Shown: one piece after another, positions 23,801 to 32,906 of the stretch | How positions within the stretch are numbered: position 1 is the stretch's first letter | How the letters are laid out: every line of letters starts with the position of its first letter | Origin: Strigamia acuminata | Lineage: Eukaryota > Arthropoda > Chilopoda > Geophilomorpha > Linotaeniidae | Length of the DNA stretch: 64,000 bases | NCBI GenBank assembly: GCA_949358305.1 | Contig: OX442315.1 | Location: 24,144,427 to 24,208,426, forward strand | Direction: 5' to 3' | The notes under the pieces: model-generated | Told to the model about the DNA's origin: nothing | What the model saw: only the letters and a program-made list of their open reading frames with translations | Databases searched by the model: none | Position numbers and translations under genes: made by a program

Positions 23801-26800
23801 GTCGGCGCCAGCATCCGACATCTTGTCTTCCTCCATCCGGTTTTCACCTTCGGACAAATCTCCCTTTGAATCGGTCGAATCTTCGCTGTTGGCTCCGACG
23901 GGACTTTGAGTGGTGAGTGGAGGTGCCATCATCAACCATTGACTTTGATCTACCAGCAGCAAGAGTCGTTGTAATCCTTCAGGCGTGACATTGTGCACTT
24001 GAGTCAGGTGTTTCTCCAACTTGCTCTTCTCTTTGAAATCTTCTTGGCAGAGTGGACACAAGATCTCTTGTGGCCTTTGAGTATGTTGCGACAAAATGTG
24101 CGCCTGAATTCTCATCTCGCTGCTGTTGCAGTAATTACAGTAGGGACACATGTGCATTTGTTCCTGGTTCTGTTCTGGTACCGGCGTGGCTTTTCCAGCT
24201 TCTAACAATGCCTGTTTCAACATAGACGACGTCATGTTCATTTGTTCGTTAGATTCGTGATCATCATCCACTTGATCGTCCGTTGTTTCCATCATGTCTT
24301 CTTCCTTCGGTTCTAACATAATTAAAAGAAAAAAGAAAAAAAGGAAGATCATAATTAAAACCATGCGTTATTCAATTCATTAAAAATTTAAAAAATAATT
24401 CATCACAAACTAATAACAAATTCAAATTATCTTTTTCACAGCATCAGAAAATTTTCGGGCTTAAAAAATGTGTTATTCAATACAACACAGGAAGTCGGCG
24501 TCTACTCATTTTGTATTAGAGCCAATTGATAATTGATTTTTTTTTTCTCGTGTAAACGCACTTTCTGCGGGGTTAATGGATTTATTTTAGAATATAAACG
24601 GCACATTTTCTAATGCAATGCAAAAACAAAACTTGAGTAAATTCTTTTTTCTGCTTTAATTTGAAAACAAATTGTTATTCCTATTGAAAGCAAATTTGTA
24701 AAATGTATTGTAAACCAGATTCTTAAAAGAGCTAGCTGAAAAATTTAACCTCAAACAATTGCTTCAATTTATTAAAAAAATAAAAAAAATAAAAAAAAAA
24801 TCTCTTTTCTTTTGAATTTCAATTGAAATTAAAATTAGTTCTCACTTAAAAATCTGTATTTCCAAAATTCTAATAAGAATTCTAATAGAGCCAATATTCG
24901 TGGTTTTTATCATTATATGAAACCAAAACCCTCTAATAATTACCCTATCTACCTAATAAAAATTATTGCCATCTTAAGCCGTATGTAAACGAAATTATTT
25001 AAATTATATTATTTCCCGCTCGCTTATTAATACATCAAAGAAAAAATCCTGAAAGTTGTATAAAGATTCTATGGATTAAAATTTTATTATCAATTAATTA
25101 GCGAATTTCGTGCGTGAAAACTGATTTAAACTTTTTAAAACACTAAAATTTGTAAAACTTTTTTGTATTAAAAATAATCAAACATAAAAAAAAATCATGC
25201 TCAGACAATTCCATCCAAGCTACCAGTTGAACCCGTTTATGGCAATTTGCGTTACACACTGAACTGGGGGTTTTTCTCAAGTTTAGTGCTTTATAAAATA
25301 GACCCAACATATAAACAAGCTTATTTCGTATCTCGTTTCTAAATCCCATAGCGTCTTAAATGGCTATAAACGAATACAAATTGTGACTTAGCTAAAATAA
25401 TCTATTTAGAACCCACTTTAGAAACTTATATATGATAAAATATAAAATGTTAAAAGTTTACATTTATGTTGAATACCGTACATAGTCTACACATAAGGAA
25501 AAAACACCTAACCCCCCCCCCCCCAAAAAAAAAACAAAAAAAAAACAAAAAACATAAATATTACCATTAAATAAAAATATCATTTGACTACGAATTGATA
25601 CCTATAGGTCATTTACTTAATATCCAGGATGTTGGTTGAGTAAAACTCGTTTAGTTGAGAAAATTTCTTTACATCAATGAGTAAAAGAACACCTTTCAAA
25701 TGACTCAATTTTCACGGTTCCTTTAGCGATTTAGTATTGTTTAATATAAACAAAAAGGGTCCAATTTCAATTAAATACATTTGTATATTGCCAATGTCAT
25801 AGGATGTACTTTTCTTACGGTATTTATTGCAATTTTGTTTTCTTTTGTAATTCCAAATTTTATTCGTTTTTTTAATTTTAAGTTTTAAATTAAATTTTCT
25901 TTTTTCTATTTTTTTTTTATTTTTTGCTTTTCCGTGTACTTATTACAGCACATATTAAAAGTGTTACAGTTTAATTTGACAATTAAAAAAATTGAATTTT
26001 TCAAAATAAGATTTTGCGCATCGATCAAACTGGAGCTGTGCAAGGAAATGAACCGATTCATTTATGTCGATCGATGTCAAAATAAAATGCTGAAAAGAGA
26101 CTATCATTTGTTGCAGGTTTTTACTCACGTCAAAAAAATTTTAATCCCAACCTAAGTGACGTTTCATTACAAATTAAAACTCATTTGTTCCGTCGTACTT
26201 AATAAAGAAAAACATATGAAAAAACCTCAATAACAGCACAGAACAGACGTTTTTGTGTTGATAATAAAAATAAAAAAAGCGAAAAATTAAAATTTTAATT
26301 TTAATTTTAAATTTTAATTTTAAATTTTAAGAAAAATTTAGGAAAAGTGTAGGAATTGGTTTTTCAAACTTACCGACGTCAACGTCGAACTGAATGCCAT
26401 CGGCTTCGTTGTACTCTCGCACAGTATACAAATCATTGAGGTCGTCCTCGACGTCTTTTCCTTGGGTCTTGCGTTGCATCTGGCGCAAACTTTCGTTGCG
26501 AAGATGCTTCATGGTCCTGACATGCTGAATCAAGTTCACTTTTGTCCGTGTACTAAAGTTACAAATGGAACAATGATAATACTTGTTGTCGGTGATGAGA
26601 TTGATCTCTGCAAACTGAAGATGACGGAAGAGCCGACCGCCGGCTTCGTGTCGGGGAGTGGCCACGTGTAGCTGCAGCTTGTGCGTGCTGTTGGTGTAAT
26701 AGTCGCATGCAGAGCATTTCACTTGCACGGGATTACTAACGTTGAGGTATTTGAGTCGCCACTCGTTCCTCAGACCTCCTTCTTTGATGTGGTTGACGTG

Positions 26801-29608
26801 CTGAAGTCTCTGCAGGTGTTTATCCGTCTTGCAGTGGAGTTGGAAGTTGGCCTTGAGATTGGTTTTGTAGCTGCACAACTTGCAGATGTAGTTGCCACTC
26901 ACCATCATGAGGATTTCGTGTTCTCTTTGCTTGGTTCTGTCTTGTTGCAGGTGTTGGTTGAGTGATTCCACGTTGTCCGACTGGTACGCGTTACAAACAC
27001 AGCAAGCAAAAAGTTTACTCGGGTCGGCGTTCTGTCCGTCCACAGGAGGTTCCATTTCGATCGGAGGTTGTTCAGAAGGAAGACCAAGGTCCAGTTGGGG
27101 TGGTTCCAAAGGCATCTGACCCAGCTGGTTGCCGGTCATCATCTGGATGAGTAGAGCTTGGCTATAGGCCATGTCGGCCAAAGCAGCTTCAGTGTGCGGG
27201 GGCGGTTTCTCACCTGGCAACGTGAGACCAGGGTGAAAGTGCAAGAGCGACTGGTCGAGTGCTTGAGCTTGGAGTGCGCTCAGCTGCTGCATGTGTTTCA
27301 CGTTCTGCTGCAGCACCATCATGTTGTGCGTGTGCTTCTCACTCGTCATGTGAATGCGCAAGTTGCGCGCCACGTTCGTCTCGTAGTTGCACACGTCGCA
27401 TCTCCACGTCGGTTTCGGTTTTGGTTTCTGACTCGACGGGCTGCTGGTCCCCATGGGCTGGGGCGGGTTGCTGTTGTCAGGCGCTACTCCTCCATTCTGC
27501 AACTCTTGCATGTTGTTAAGATGCTTGTCCGATTGCATGTGGATGCTCAGGTTCCCCTTGGTGGTCGTCGAGTAATTGCAGACGTCGCAGCGATATGGCT
27601 TGTAGCCACAAGTGTAGGTCTCTCCTCGGGCCAGCCTCGGATGCGGCTGATTGGTAATGCAGTAAATGCACGTCGTTTCGTTCTCCGGGTGTTTCTCCTT
27701 CATGTGAATCTCGAGCGTCTCCTGGTATTTGTAGTGCCAGTTACACTTGGGACATTTGAGTGTTTTGCAAGAGTTCCTAGAATGCATCATGGTCATGTGG
27801 CCGCCCAACGAGCGAGACGAGCCTAAAACTGTGTCGCACTTTGGACATTCCACACCGTTAGTTTTGCCGTTGGGATGTTCGGAACACAATCCCAGCACGG
27901 AAATAGGAACAGCTGAAGATGAAGAAGGGGAATGTGACGATGGAGGGAACAATTGAGCCGACCCCGGACTCACACTAGCAGCTACGGGAGACACGCTGCG
28001 GCTACACCTGTCTATCGTGTCCAAAGGCCTGTCCAAAGGGTTGACAGGGCTTTTTCTAAAGTCTGAACTACTACAGCCAGTGTGCTGAGGTACGAGTAGC
28101 GAAACTGAACTCTTTTCAGGAACATGATCTGCATCGGCGCCGCGGACGCATTCTGATAGTGATGATAGCACTTTGTTATTCGCGTCCGTCAACTCACACT
28201 TGCCTTTCCCCTCGAATGGATTCAACGAGAGAGTCCAGCGTGTGCCCGAATCTTGAGCCACGATACTCGGAATGGACGTCTCGTGGCCGTGGCAGTCGGT
28301 CGTCGCCAGCCAGTGAGGGGCGCCGCCCCGAGTAGAGGTCACCACCGTCCCGCTCATGCTCGAAGTGATGACGGGGTCGGTGGTTACTAAGGAACTAGCA
28401 CAAGAGCTATGTACAGATTGTCCTGTGCACTGTCCTTTCGAGGACATGGACACAGGTTCTAGGAACGACACCAAGGGCTCTTTATCTTTACCCACTCCCT
28501 GAAGAATGGCAGATGTGTTCTTCTGAGCTAAAATATCTTTCTCTTCATTGTTCAAACTCATGCCGTGTTCGCTGAGAGCGTGAGACACGAACGATTTAGC
28601 ATAGCCGAACGACAACTTGCAGATGAAACACATCAGGATTGGCTTGACGGGGACAGAGGAATAATCCGCCATGTTAGCACTGGCCTTTCTCTCCCTCTCC
28701 TTCTTCAAATGTTGCTGATGTTGTTGCTGCTGATGTTGTTGTTGTTGCCCGTTCTTCTCCTTGTAACTATACTCTTCTTCCTCTGTCATCCTATCACTGG
28801 GTTTATCACGCACATTGTAGACCCTGTAACTGTGCATAATGGGGGCTTCAGGAACTTTTTTCTTATCCTGCATTATTGATGCAAATGCTTGTCCATAAAT
28901 GGCGGCATTATATAGTGCAGGGTTTCGTGAAACATGAAAGGCATTAACAATTTGAGGAAAAGACCGATATTCGGCGGGCATTCCTCGAGCGTCCACTATG
29001 CAACCCTCTTGTCGAGGGATGTCTATACTCGTCTCTTCGTCGCTCACATCCGACTCGTCGGCCTCGATGATGTAGGCCGAGCCGTCCGGATTGTACACTA
29101 TTTTGCCTTCAAAGTTCTCCACATCACTCAACGTACTTTCCACCGAGTCCTCCTCATCAAGAAAATTATTGGGCGTCAGGTGAGCGGCTGAGTCTACTCG
29201 CATAGTGCACTCATGGGCCAGCATCGCGTCCCTACTCGAAAATTCCACCAAACACAAAAAACACTTGACAGACTCGGCACCAGGACTCGTCGTCCTCACA
29301 CGCTCGATGCTGCTGTTGATGGAGTCGGTGGCGTTGTCCTCGTCCTCCGGCGTCATTCCGTTGCCGTTGGCCCCTCTGCCGTCTCCTATCACTGCTGCTG
29401 CTCTCTGTCCAGTATCTATAGGAACATTAAAGCGAGGCTGGGTCGACCCATCCGCCGCTGATGCTGCGTCAGCAGTCGCGGGGGCAAGGGAGCTTCTTCC
29501 CACGCGCTCTACTGAATCACAGGGAACAGGATCTTGGAGGAAACCTTTGCCTGTGTCGCCAGCTGTTTGGTCCGTTTCCATGGCGACAGCTGCTGCTTCC
29601 GTTTCCAT
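2232..29608 (-). CDS. zfh2: zfh2/ZFHX3-4-type zinc-finger homeobox protein, whole coding span (3 exons)
   Basis: Spliced model: join(2232..2878, 17923..24312, 26374..29608) on the minus strand, 10272 nt, 3423 residues plus stop. Both introns are GT-AG and preserve frame (each splits a Gly or Glu codon after base 1). The product is a giant nuclear DNA-binding regulator with about 27 C2H2-type fingers and four homeodomains. This order of fingers and homeodomains is the diagnostic architecture of ZFHX3/ATBF1, ZFHX4 and fly Zfh2 (about 3000-3700 residues). Family hallmarks seen are the N-terminal EGKIVYNPDGSAYIIE block (167-182), KDKEPLVSFLEP near 374-385, and homeodomain 1 ending WFRNTLFKERQ. 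In the family the protein controls neuronal differentiation, appendage patterning and cell growth; the role here is inferred. No other protein gene is evident in the window. The symbol is by homology to the single arthropod family member. Confidence 0.95.
2938..2961. repeat. (TAAAA)n microsatellite
   Basis: Four to five TAAAA units in the last intron, 60 nt upstream (in transcript sense) of the last exon acceptor. Confidence 0.8.
15094..15173. repeat. (ATC)n and (ATT)n microsatellites
   Basis: Eight ATC units (15094-15117), then ATT-rich repeats to 15173. Confidence 0.85.
15183..15202. other. Short perfect hairpin
   Basis: ACCCATG and CATGGGT (7-bp arms) flank a 6-nt loop, directly after an ATT-rich microsatellite and an AATAAA. 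Function unknown. Confidence 0.4.
15773..15825. promoter_or_regulatory. Dense ATTA/TAATTA homeodomain-site cluster
   Basis: About 50 bp is built almost wholly of ATTAATTA-type units in both orientations, broken by GGTTAGG. It lies in the zfh2 last intron, 2.1 kb downstream of the big exon. It could be a homeodomain-binding array or simple AT repeat drift. Confidence 0.35.
16435..16476. repeat. (TA)n-rich tract
   Basis: Alternating AT/TA units with a few interruptions in the last intron. Confidence 0.75.
17923..24312 (-). CDS. zfh2: zfh2 coding exon 2 (residues 1079-3209), 15 zinc fingers and four homeodomains
   Basis: A 6390-nt exon, preceded by a pyrimidine tract and acceptor ending TTATGTTAG, ending GCAG|GTAGGA. 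Fingers at residues 1134-1155, 1164-1185, 1254-1276, 1290-1313, 1331-1351, 1359-1380, 1499-1521, 1543-1565, 1609-1631, 1751-1772 (ends in Cys), 1919-1940, 2457-2478 (ends in Cys), 2528-2548, 2669-2690 and 3007-3029. Homeodomains at 2105-2164, 2372-2431, 2598-2657 and 2928-2987. Low-complexity runs: nine Gln 1579-1587, thirteen Ala 2733-2745, twelve Ser 2819-2830, eight Ala 3085-3092. PxDLS-like motifs lie between homeodomains 3 and 4. The hydrophobic residues that precede E1079 in the open frame are translated pyrimidine tract, not protein. Confidence 0.96.
18587..18766 (-). other. zfh2: Homeodomain 4 of zfh2 (residues 2928-2987)
   Basis: Homeodomain beginning GKRFRTQMT, with recognition helix RVVQVWFQNARAKEKK (W48 = 2975). 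It is followed by the finger at 3007-3029. The C-terminal Ala/Gln-rich and GYYPGMPG-type low-complexity region comes next. Confidence 0.95.
19577..19756 (-). other. zfh2: Homeodomain 3 of zfh2 (residues 2598-2657)
   Basis: Homeodomain beginning DKRLRTTI, with recognition helix RVVQVWFQNTRARERK (W48 = 2645). A zinc finger (2669-2690) follows 12 residues after it. It is closely similar to homeodomain 3 of vertebrate ZFHX proteins. Confidence 0.95.
20255..20434 (-). other. zfh2: Homeodomain 2 of zfh2 (residues 2372-2431)
   Basis: Homeodomain with the N-terminal arm RANRTRFTDYQ and recognition helix VIVVWFQNARQKARK. W48 is residue 2419, with Gln50 and Asn51 present. It is followed 28 residues later by a CCHC finger (2457-2478), as in ZFHX3. 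Confidence 0.95.
21056..21235 (-). other. zfh2: Homeodomain 1 of zfh2 (residues 2105-2164)
   Basis: Sixty-residue homeodomain with recognition helix KVIKHWFRNTLFKERQ. W48 is residue 2152 and N51 is residue 2155. Position 50 is Arg rather than the usual Gln. This is a conserved family trait and predicts a base preference different from Q50 homeodomains. Confidence 0.95.
25512..25552. repeat. Poly(C)-poly(A) tract
   Basis: Thirteen C followed by A runs broken by single C, within the zfh2 intron. Confidence 0.85.
26286..26332. repeat. TTTTAA/AATTTTAA tandem repeat close to an intron donor
   Basis: Repeated TTTTAATTTTAAA-type units begin about 40 nt inside the intron after the coding exon 1 donor. 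Confidence 0.7.
26374..29608 (-). CDS. zfh2: zfh2 coding exon 1 (residues 1-1078), N-terminal zinc-finger array
   Basis: Starts at ATG 29606-29608 (A at -3, G at +4) with an in-frame TAA at 29633-29635, so the start is well supported. Fingers by residue: a CCHC-like one at 116-134, then 327-348, 588-609, 619-640, 674-695, 737-759, a poorly formed one near 869-886 (no clear second His), 909-931, 965-987 and 1013-1035. The 588-640 pair and the 674/737 fingers are near-identical in type to the vertebrate ZFHX N-terminal array. A Gln/His run lies at 288-300. Residues 386-585 are Ser/Pro-rich and poorly conserved. The exon ends GTCG|GTAAGT (donor 26373-26372), phase 1. The extra codons beyond this donor in the open frame are intron. 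Confidence 0.95.
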
Positions 29609-29660
29609 GATAGTTCCACATTTAGCATCACATTAGACTGAAGTCGCAGCACTAATTCTT
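29609..29660 (-). other. zfh2: 5'UTR part of zfh2 coding exon 1
   Basis: A clear acceptor (pyrimidine tract, TTTATTGCAG, AG at 29662-29661) sits 52 nt upstream of the start codon, so an upstream untranslated exon must exist. The in-frame TAA at 29633-29635 rules out coding extension into upstream exons in this frame. There is an out-of-frame ATG in the leader. Confidence 0.7.
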
Positions 29661-31012
29661 CTGCAATAAACAAAAAAATACGAAAATTTCATCAGTAAAA
29701 TAAAAACTCGTCAAGTTCAAAGCAAAGAAAAAAGAAAATAGAATAGAAGAAAAACACTTTTTTTTTGCAGCTTGCAGGCATCAAAGTGTGTCGATGCGTG
29801 ACTACCAATAAACGTTAAAACTAACTGCAATCATCTAAAGTTATACAGCAAAAGTGCGACCTTGAATGAATAACATTAATAAAACACACGACTGATAGAC
29901 GACGACAACAATTTATCACCCAAGCTCCCCAAAGTGTACGGCGGATTAATGATCTATAAACACGACTGTCTGTGAAGGATCGTGAAAACTCATCGATCCC
30001 AACCCAAACCCACTCAAAATGCTCACCAAACAAAAATGTTTAATAAAAAAAAAATAAAGAAAAAGAAAAAGAAAAAGAAAAAAAGAAATATCTTTTTATC
30101 ATCATTAATAAATGTTCAAATATCATGCGTAACGCGCCGACTATTCATACCTATTACAGAAGTTTTTGCTGTGCTTTCCCCGACCACCCCATCCCATCCC
30201 GCCGCCCTTTTTTATTTTTCTCCTCTCACGTTGGAATCCGAGCAAGAAAGTACTCGTCGCAGGAAAACATCACTAAGATAATCCCATTAGGTCCCTCTGC
30301 TAAGCGAATTAATGACAAGGACGCGCCTCTACCTCACCACTTCACTGCATTTTTATTTATTTTTTGTAGAAGAAAGGCGAAACTCAATTGCAATTGTGAT
30401 GTCATTCCAAACTGACCCCTTGAAATTAAATTAAATTAAATATATATACCGGTATTTGTAATTATTTCTTATTTCGTATCTCCTTTAAAAGATCGAGCCT
30501 AGAGATCATCAGTAGCTAAAGCGAGAGGCGACGCCGTTGCACTTAAATGTTGAAGCGAAAAAATGCAAATGGGAAAAAATTAATCCGGAGCATTGCGAGT
30601 GCCTACGAGGCAACATGAAAATTCATGACCATTCCAGACAAGGGGAGAGCAAACGAGAGAGAGAAGAGAAAAAATTCAATGGCTTGCACCTCGACAAGCG
30701 CCTTGTTCTCATGCCTTGTTGTTAGTGCGGTAATTAGGGCAGCAGACTCATCAAAGACGAAACCACGAGGACACAAAAGCACCTCTCTATAACGACCGTG
30801 TGGGCCGCACCTACACAAGGTCAAGCAGGTGACCCTTTGTTTCAAGCAGAAGACACTCCAGATGAGACAGCCAGATAACATTCCCCAATACACCCCCCCA
30901 CTCCCAAACTAACGAATTCCACGAACTACACGCGGCCGCGAACTAATCACGCCGCACCCAACTCACGCGCAAACCACGAGGAATCGAAAACGCCAACCCC
31001 TCATTTACTCAC

Positions 31013-31245
31013 CGTTTGCATGCCGATCCATGACGAACTAAACATCGCTCGCTCTCGCTCTACACCTGTCCACGCTGCCCAGCGCGAGCAATGGCCAAGG
31101 TCACTCGTCCACTGCCAACAGGTCGAAGACATGACATTGGCACACAAACACAAGCACAAACACAACACTAAACTCCACCGTTCGAGTCCCGGCCGAGCAG
31201 AACGAGTACACACAACTTTGTTGGCGGCCTGTCCCTGAGTCAATC
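31013..31245 (-). other. Candidate untranslated upstream exon of zfh2, donor at 31013/31012
   Basis: Reading the minus strand, a 230-nt stretch of balanced composition ends AAACG|GTGAGT, a consensus donor. It is 1.35 kb upstream of the coding exon's acceptor. If joined to 29660, every frame through it meets a stop before the zfh2 ATG (its main open frame stops at the TAG eight bases into the next exon), so it would be untranslated. The exact start is not determined. Confidence 0.3.
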
Positions 31246-32871
31246 AGTAAATCACCTGGGTGGAAGGTGAGCCTTTGTTCCTGGAAGAGCCCAAGTCAAA
31301 CTGGCTCGGGAGGGGAGAGAAGGAACATTCACGACTTCCCTGTCAATAGAAGCCCAGTCCATCCATAATTGTCCGTCATTCCTATTAAGACCGGCTACTA
31401 AAGACACATCTTTTACATGTCAAAGGGCCTAGACCTGCCCGACAAACTCCCTCTGCATCCAATTTCCCACCCTACTTAAACCAGCTGCACCATTTTTCCA
31501 AAACTCTTCCCAACTCTTTGCGCTCAAGTGCCATCTCAATCGATTTTACAACGACAAATAAAAAATAAATGTATACAAAAAAAAAACAGGAATAAAATAA
31601 ACAAAAAAATTATAAATGATTTTTTAAAAAAAAAAACGAGGGTTATTTATGGCGCCAACTCAATTGCAGAGAATGCCAAAGGGAGGGATGAAGACAGCCA
31701 AGGTGATGGCGACGGCGGCAAACGGCGGGCGACGGCGAGTGTAAGCATGGAGTTTTGCGCTGGCCTTTACCCCAACCCCGATACGACTACAATCATGGTG
31801 TGGCCAAATCACAAGCCCGCACCATGATGATCGAGATATGTAATTACACGGTGCAGAGTGGCCTTGGTTGAGAGCAATCATGACTGCTACTGGCTTAATT
31901 ATGTGTTTGAAAAGAGGAAGAGAAAAGAAAATGAACTAATGAAGCAAAGAGCGACGACTCCAACAAAAAGATGAATTTTTATAGCCAAAGAAACCAACCT
32001 CCAAATGCACTCCACCAAGCGAAGCGCTAAAAAAAATTAGCAAATTTAAAAGAAATGACCATTGCAACAAGAACAAAAACTAGGAGGTGAACAAATGGAC
32101 CCGGGTAAATACAATAAGCGCAAGATTTTTCTATATTGACTTAAACTGAATGAGACGAGTCCATTTTTTTTAATGGCATCATGGAAATGGTTAAGCAAAG
32201 CATCAAATAATGAGAGTGCAGCAAAGCTCGCTCTCTCTATCAAATTAAAATGCAACTGAAAAAGAGTTGGAAGGACGTGCCGTCTCCCCGGCAGCTGTTA
32301 CTCTGAAAGCTTGCAATTATCAGAAACATACAAGAGCGCCATTGGAGTCTAGTCCCTTTGGTGAGTCGGCTTTTTAATACAATGCGAAAGCGCTTCTATC
32401 AATTTTTACATGTACACTAATTGCCTTCATCTTGGTGGGTGTCTCTTGCGCGATGGAATTTTCACCAAAGTGATTCTCCTTGATTAGCTCATTTTCTCTA
32501 CATCATTGCAGGTTACGTTTTAATTGCACTGCCACGGGGAGACAAAGAGAAAATGAAAAATTTAAAGAGAAAAACCTATCATCGTTTCTTTTTAATTCCT
32601 TAATCGAACGCAACTTGATTCGAGGGGTCAGTGCGTGCGAGACGGACTCGGAAATAGAAAAGAAACAGCAGGAGCTCAACTTAAAACTGCACACGAAAGA
32701 TAAAGGGTTCCAACGTGCCACAAGAAGGAAGTTAACCCTCCAATCACAGACATCCATACCCAATGGTTACGACTTGTTGTCCTCGATGACCACGTGTTCA
32801 GGCTTCCCCCTCCGATCGATTGCCGCGTGGTCAGGTGGATACACATCACTTCCCTTTTTTTCCCCCCATTT

Positions 32872-32876
<5 letters not shown>

Positions 32877-32902
<26 letters not shown>
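32877..32902. repeat. (CT)n microsatellite
   Basis: Thirteen uninterrupted CT units. Such runs can bind GAGA-type factors in arthropods. Confidence 0.9.

Positions 32903-32906
<4 letters not shown>

Larger units (their letters stand above)
24313..26373 (-). other. zfh2: zfh2 intron between coding exons 1 and 2 (2061 nt)
   Basis: Donor G|GTAAGT and a pyrimidine-rich acceptor. It is very AT-rich, with no coding potential on either strand. It holds a run of 13 C followed by A-rich sequence (25512-25552). About 40 nt after the donor it has an AATT/TTTTAA tandem repeat (26286-26332). Confidence 0.9.

Noticed and set aside
24313-24364. Hydrophobic N-terminal segment on the big exon frame, like a signal peptide
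   Set aside because: It is the translated pyrimidine tract of the splice acceptor; splicing removes it.
31176-31192. GTTCGAGTCCCGG resembling a tRNA B box
   Set aside because: No A box at proper distance and no cloverleaf; a similar GTTCGAGTC at 59376 also fails.
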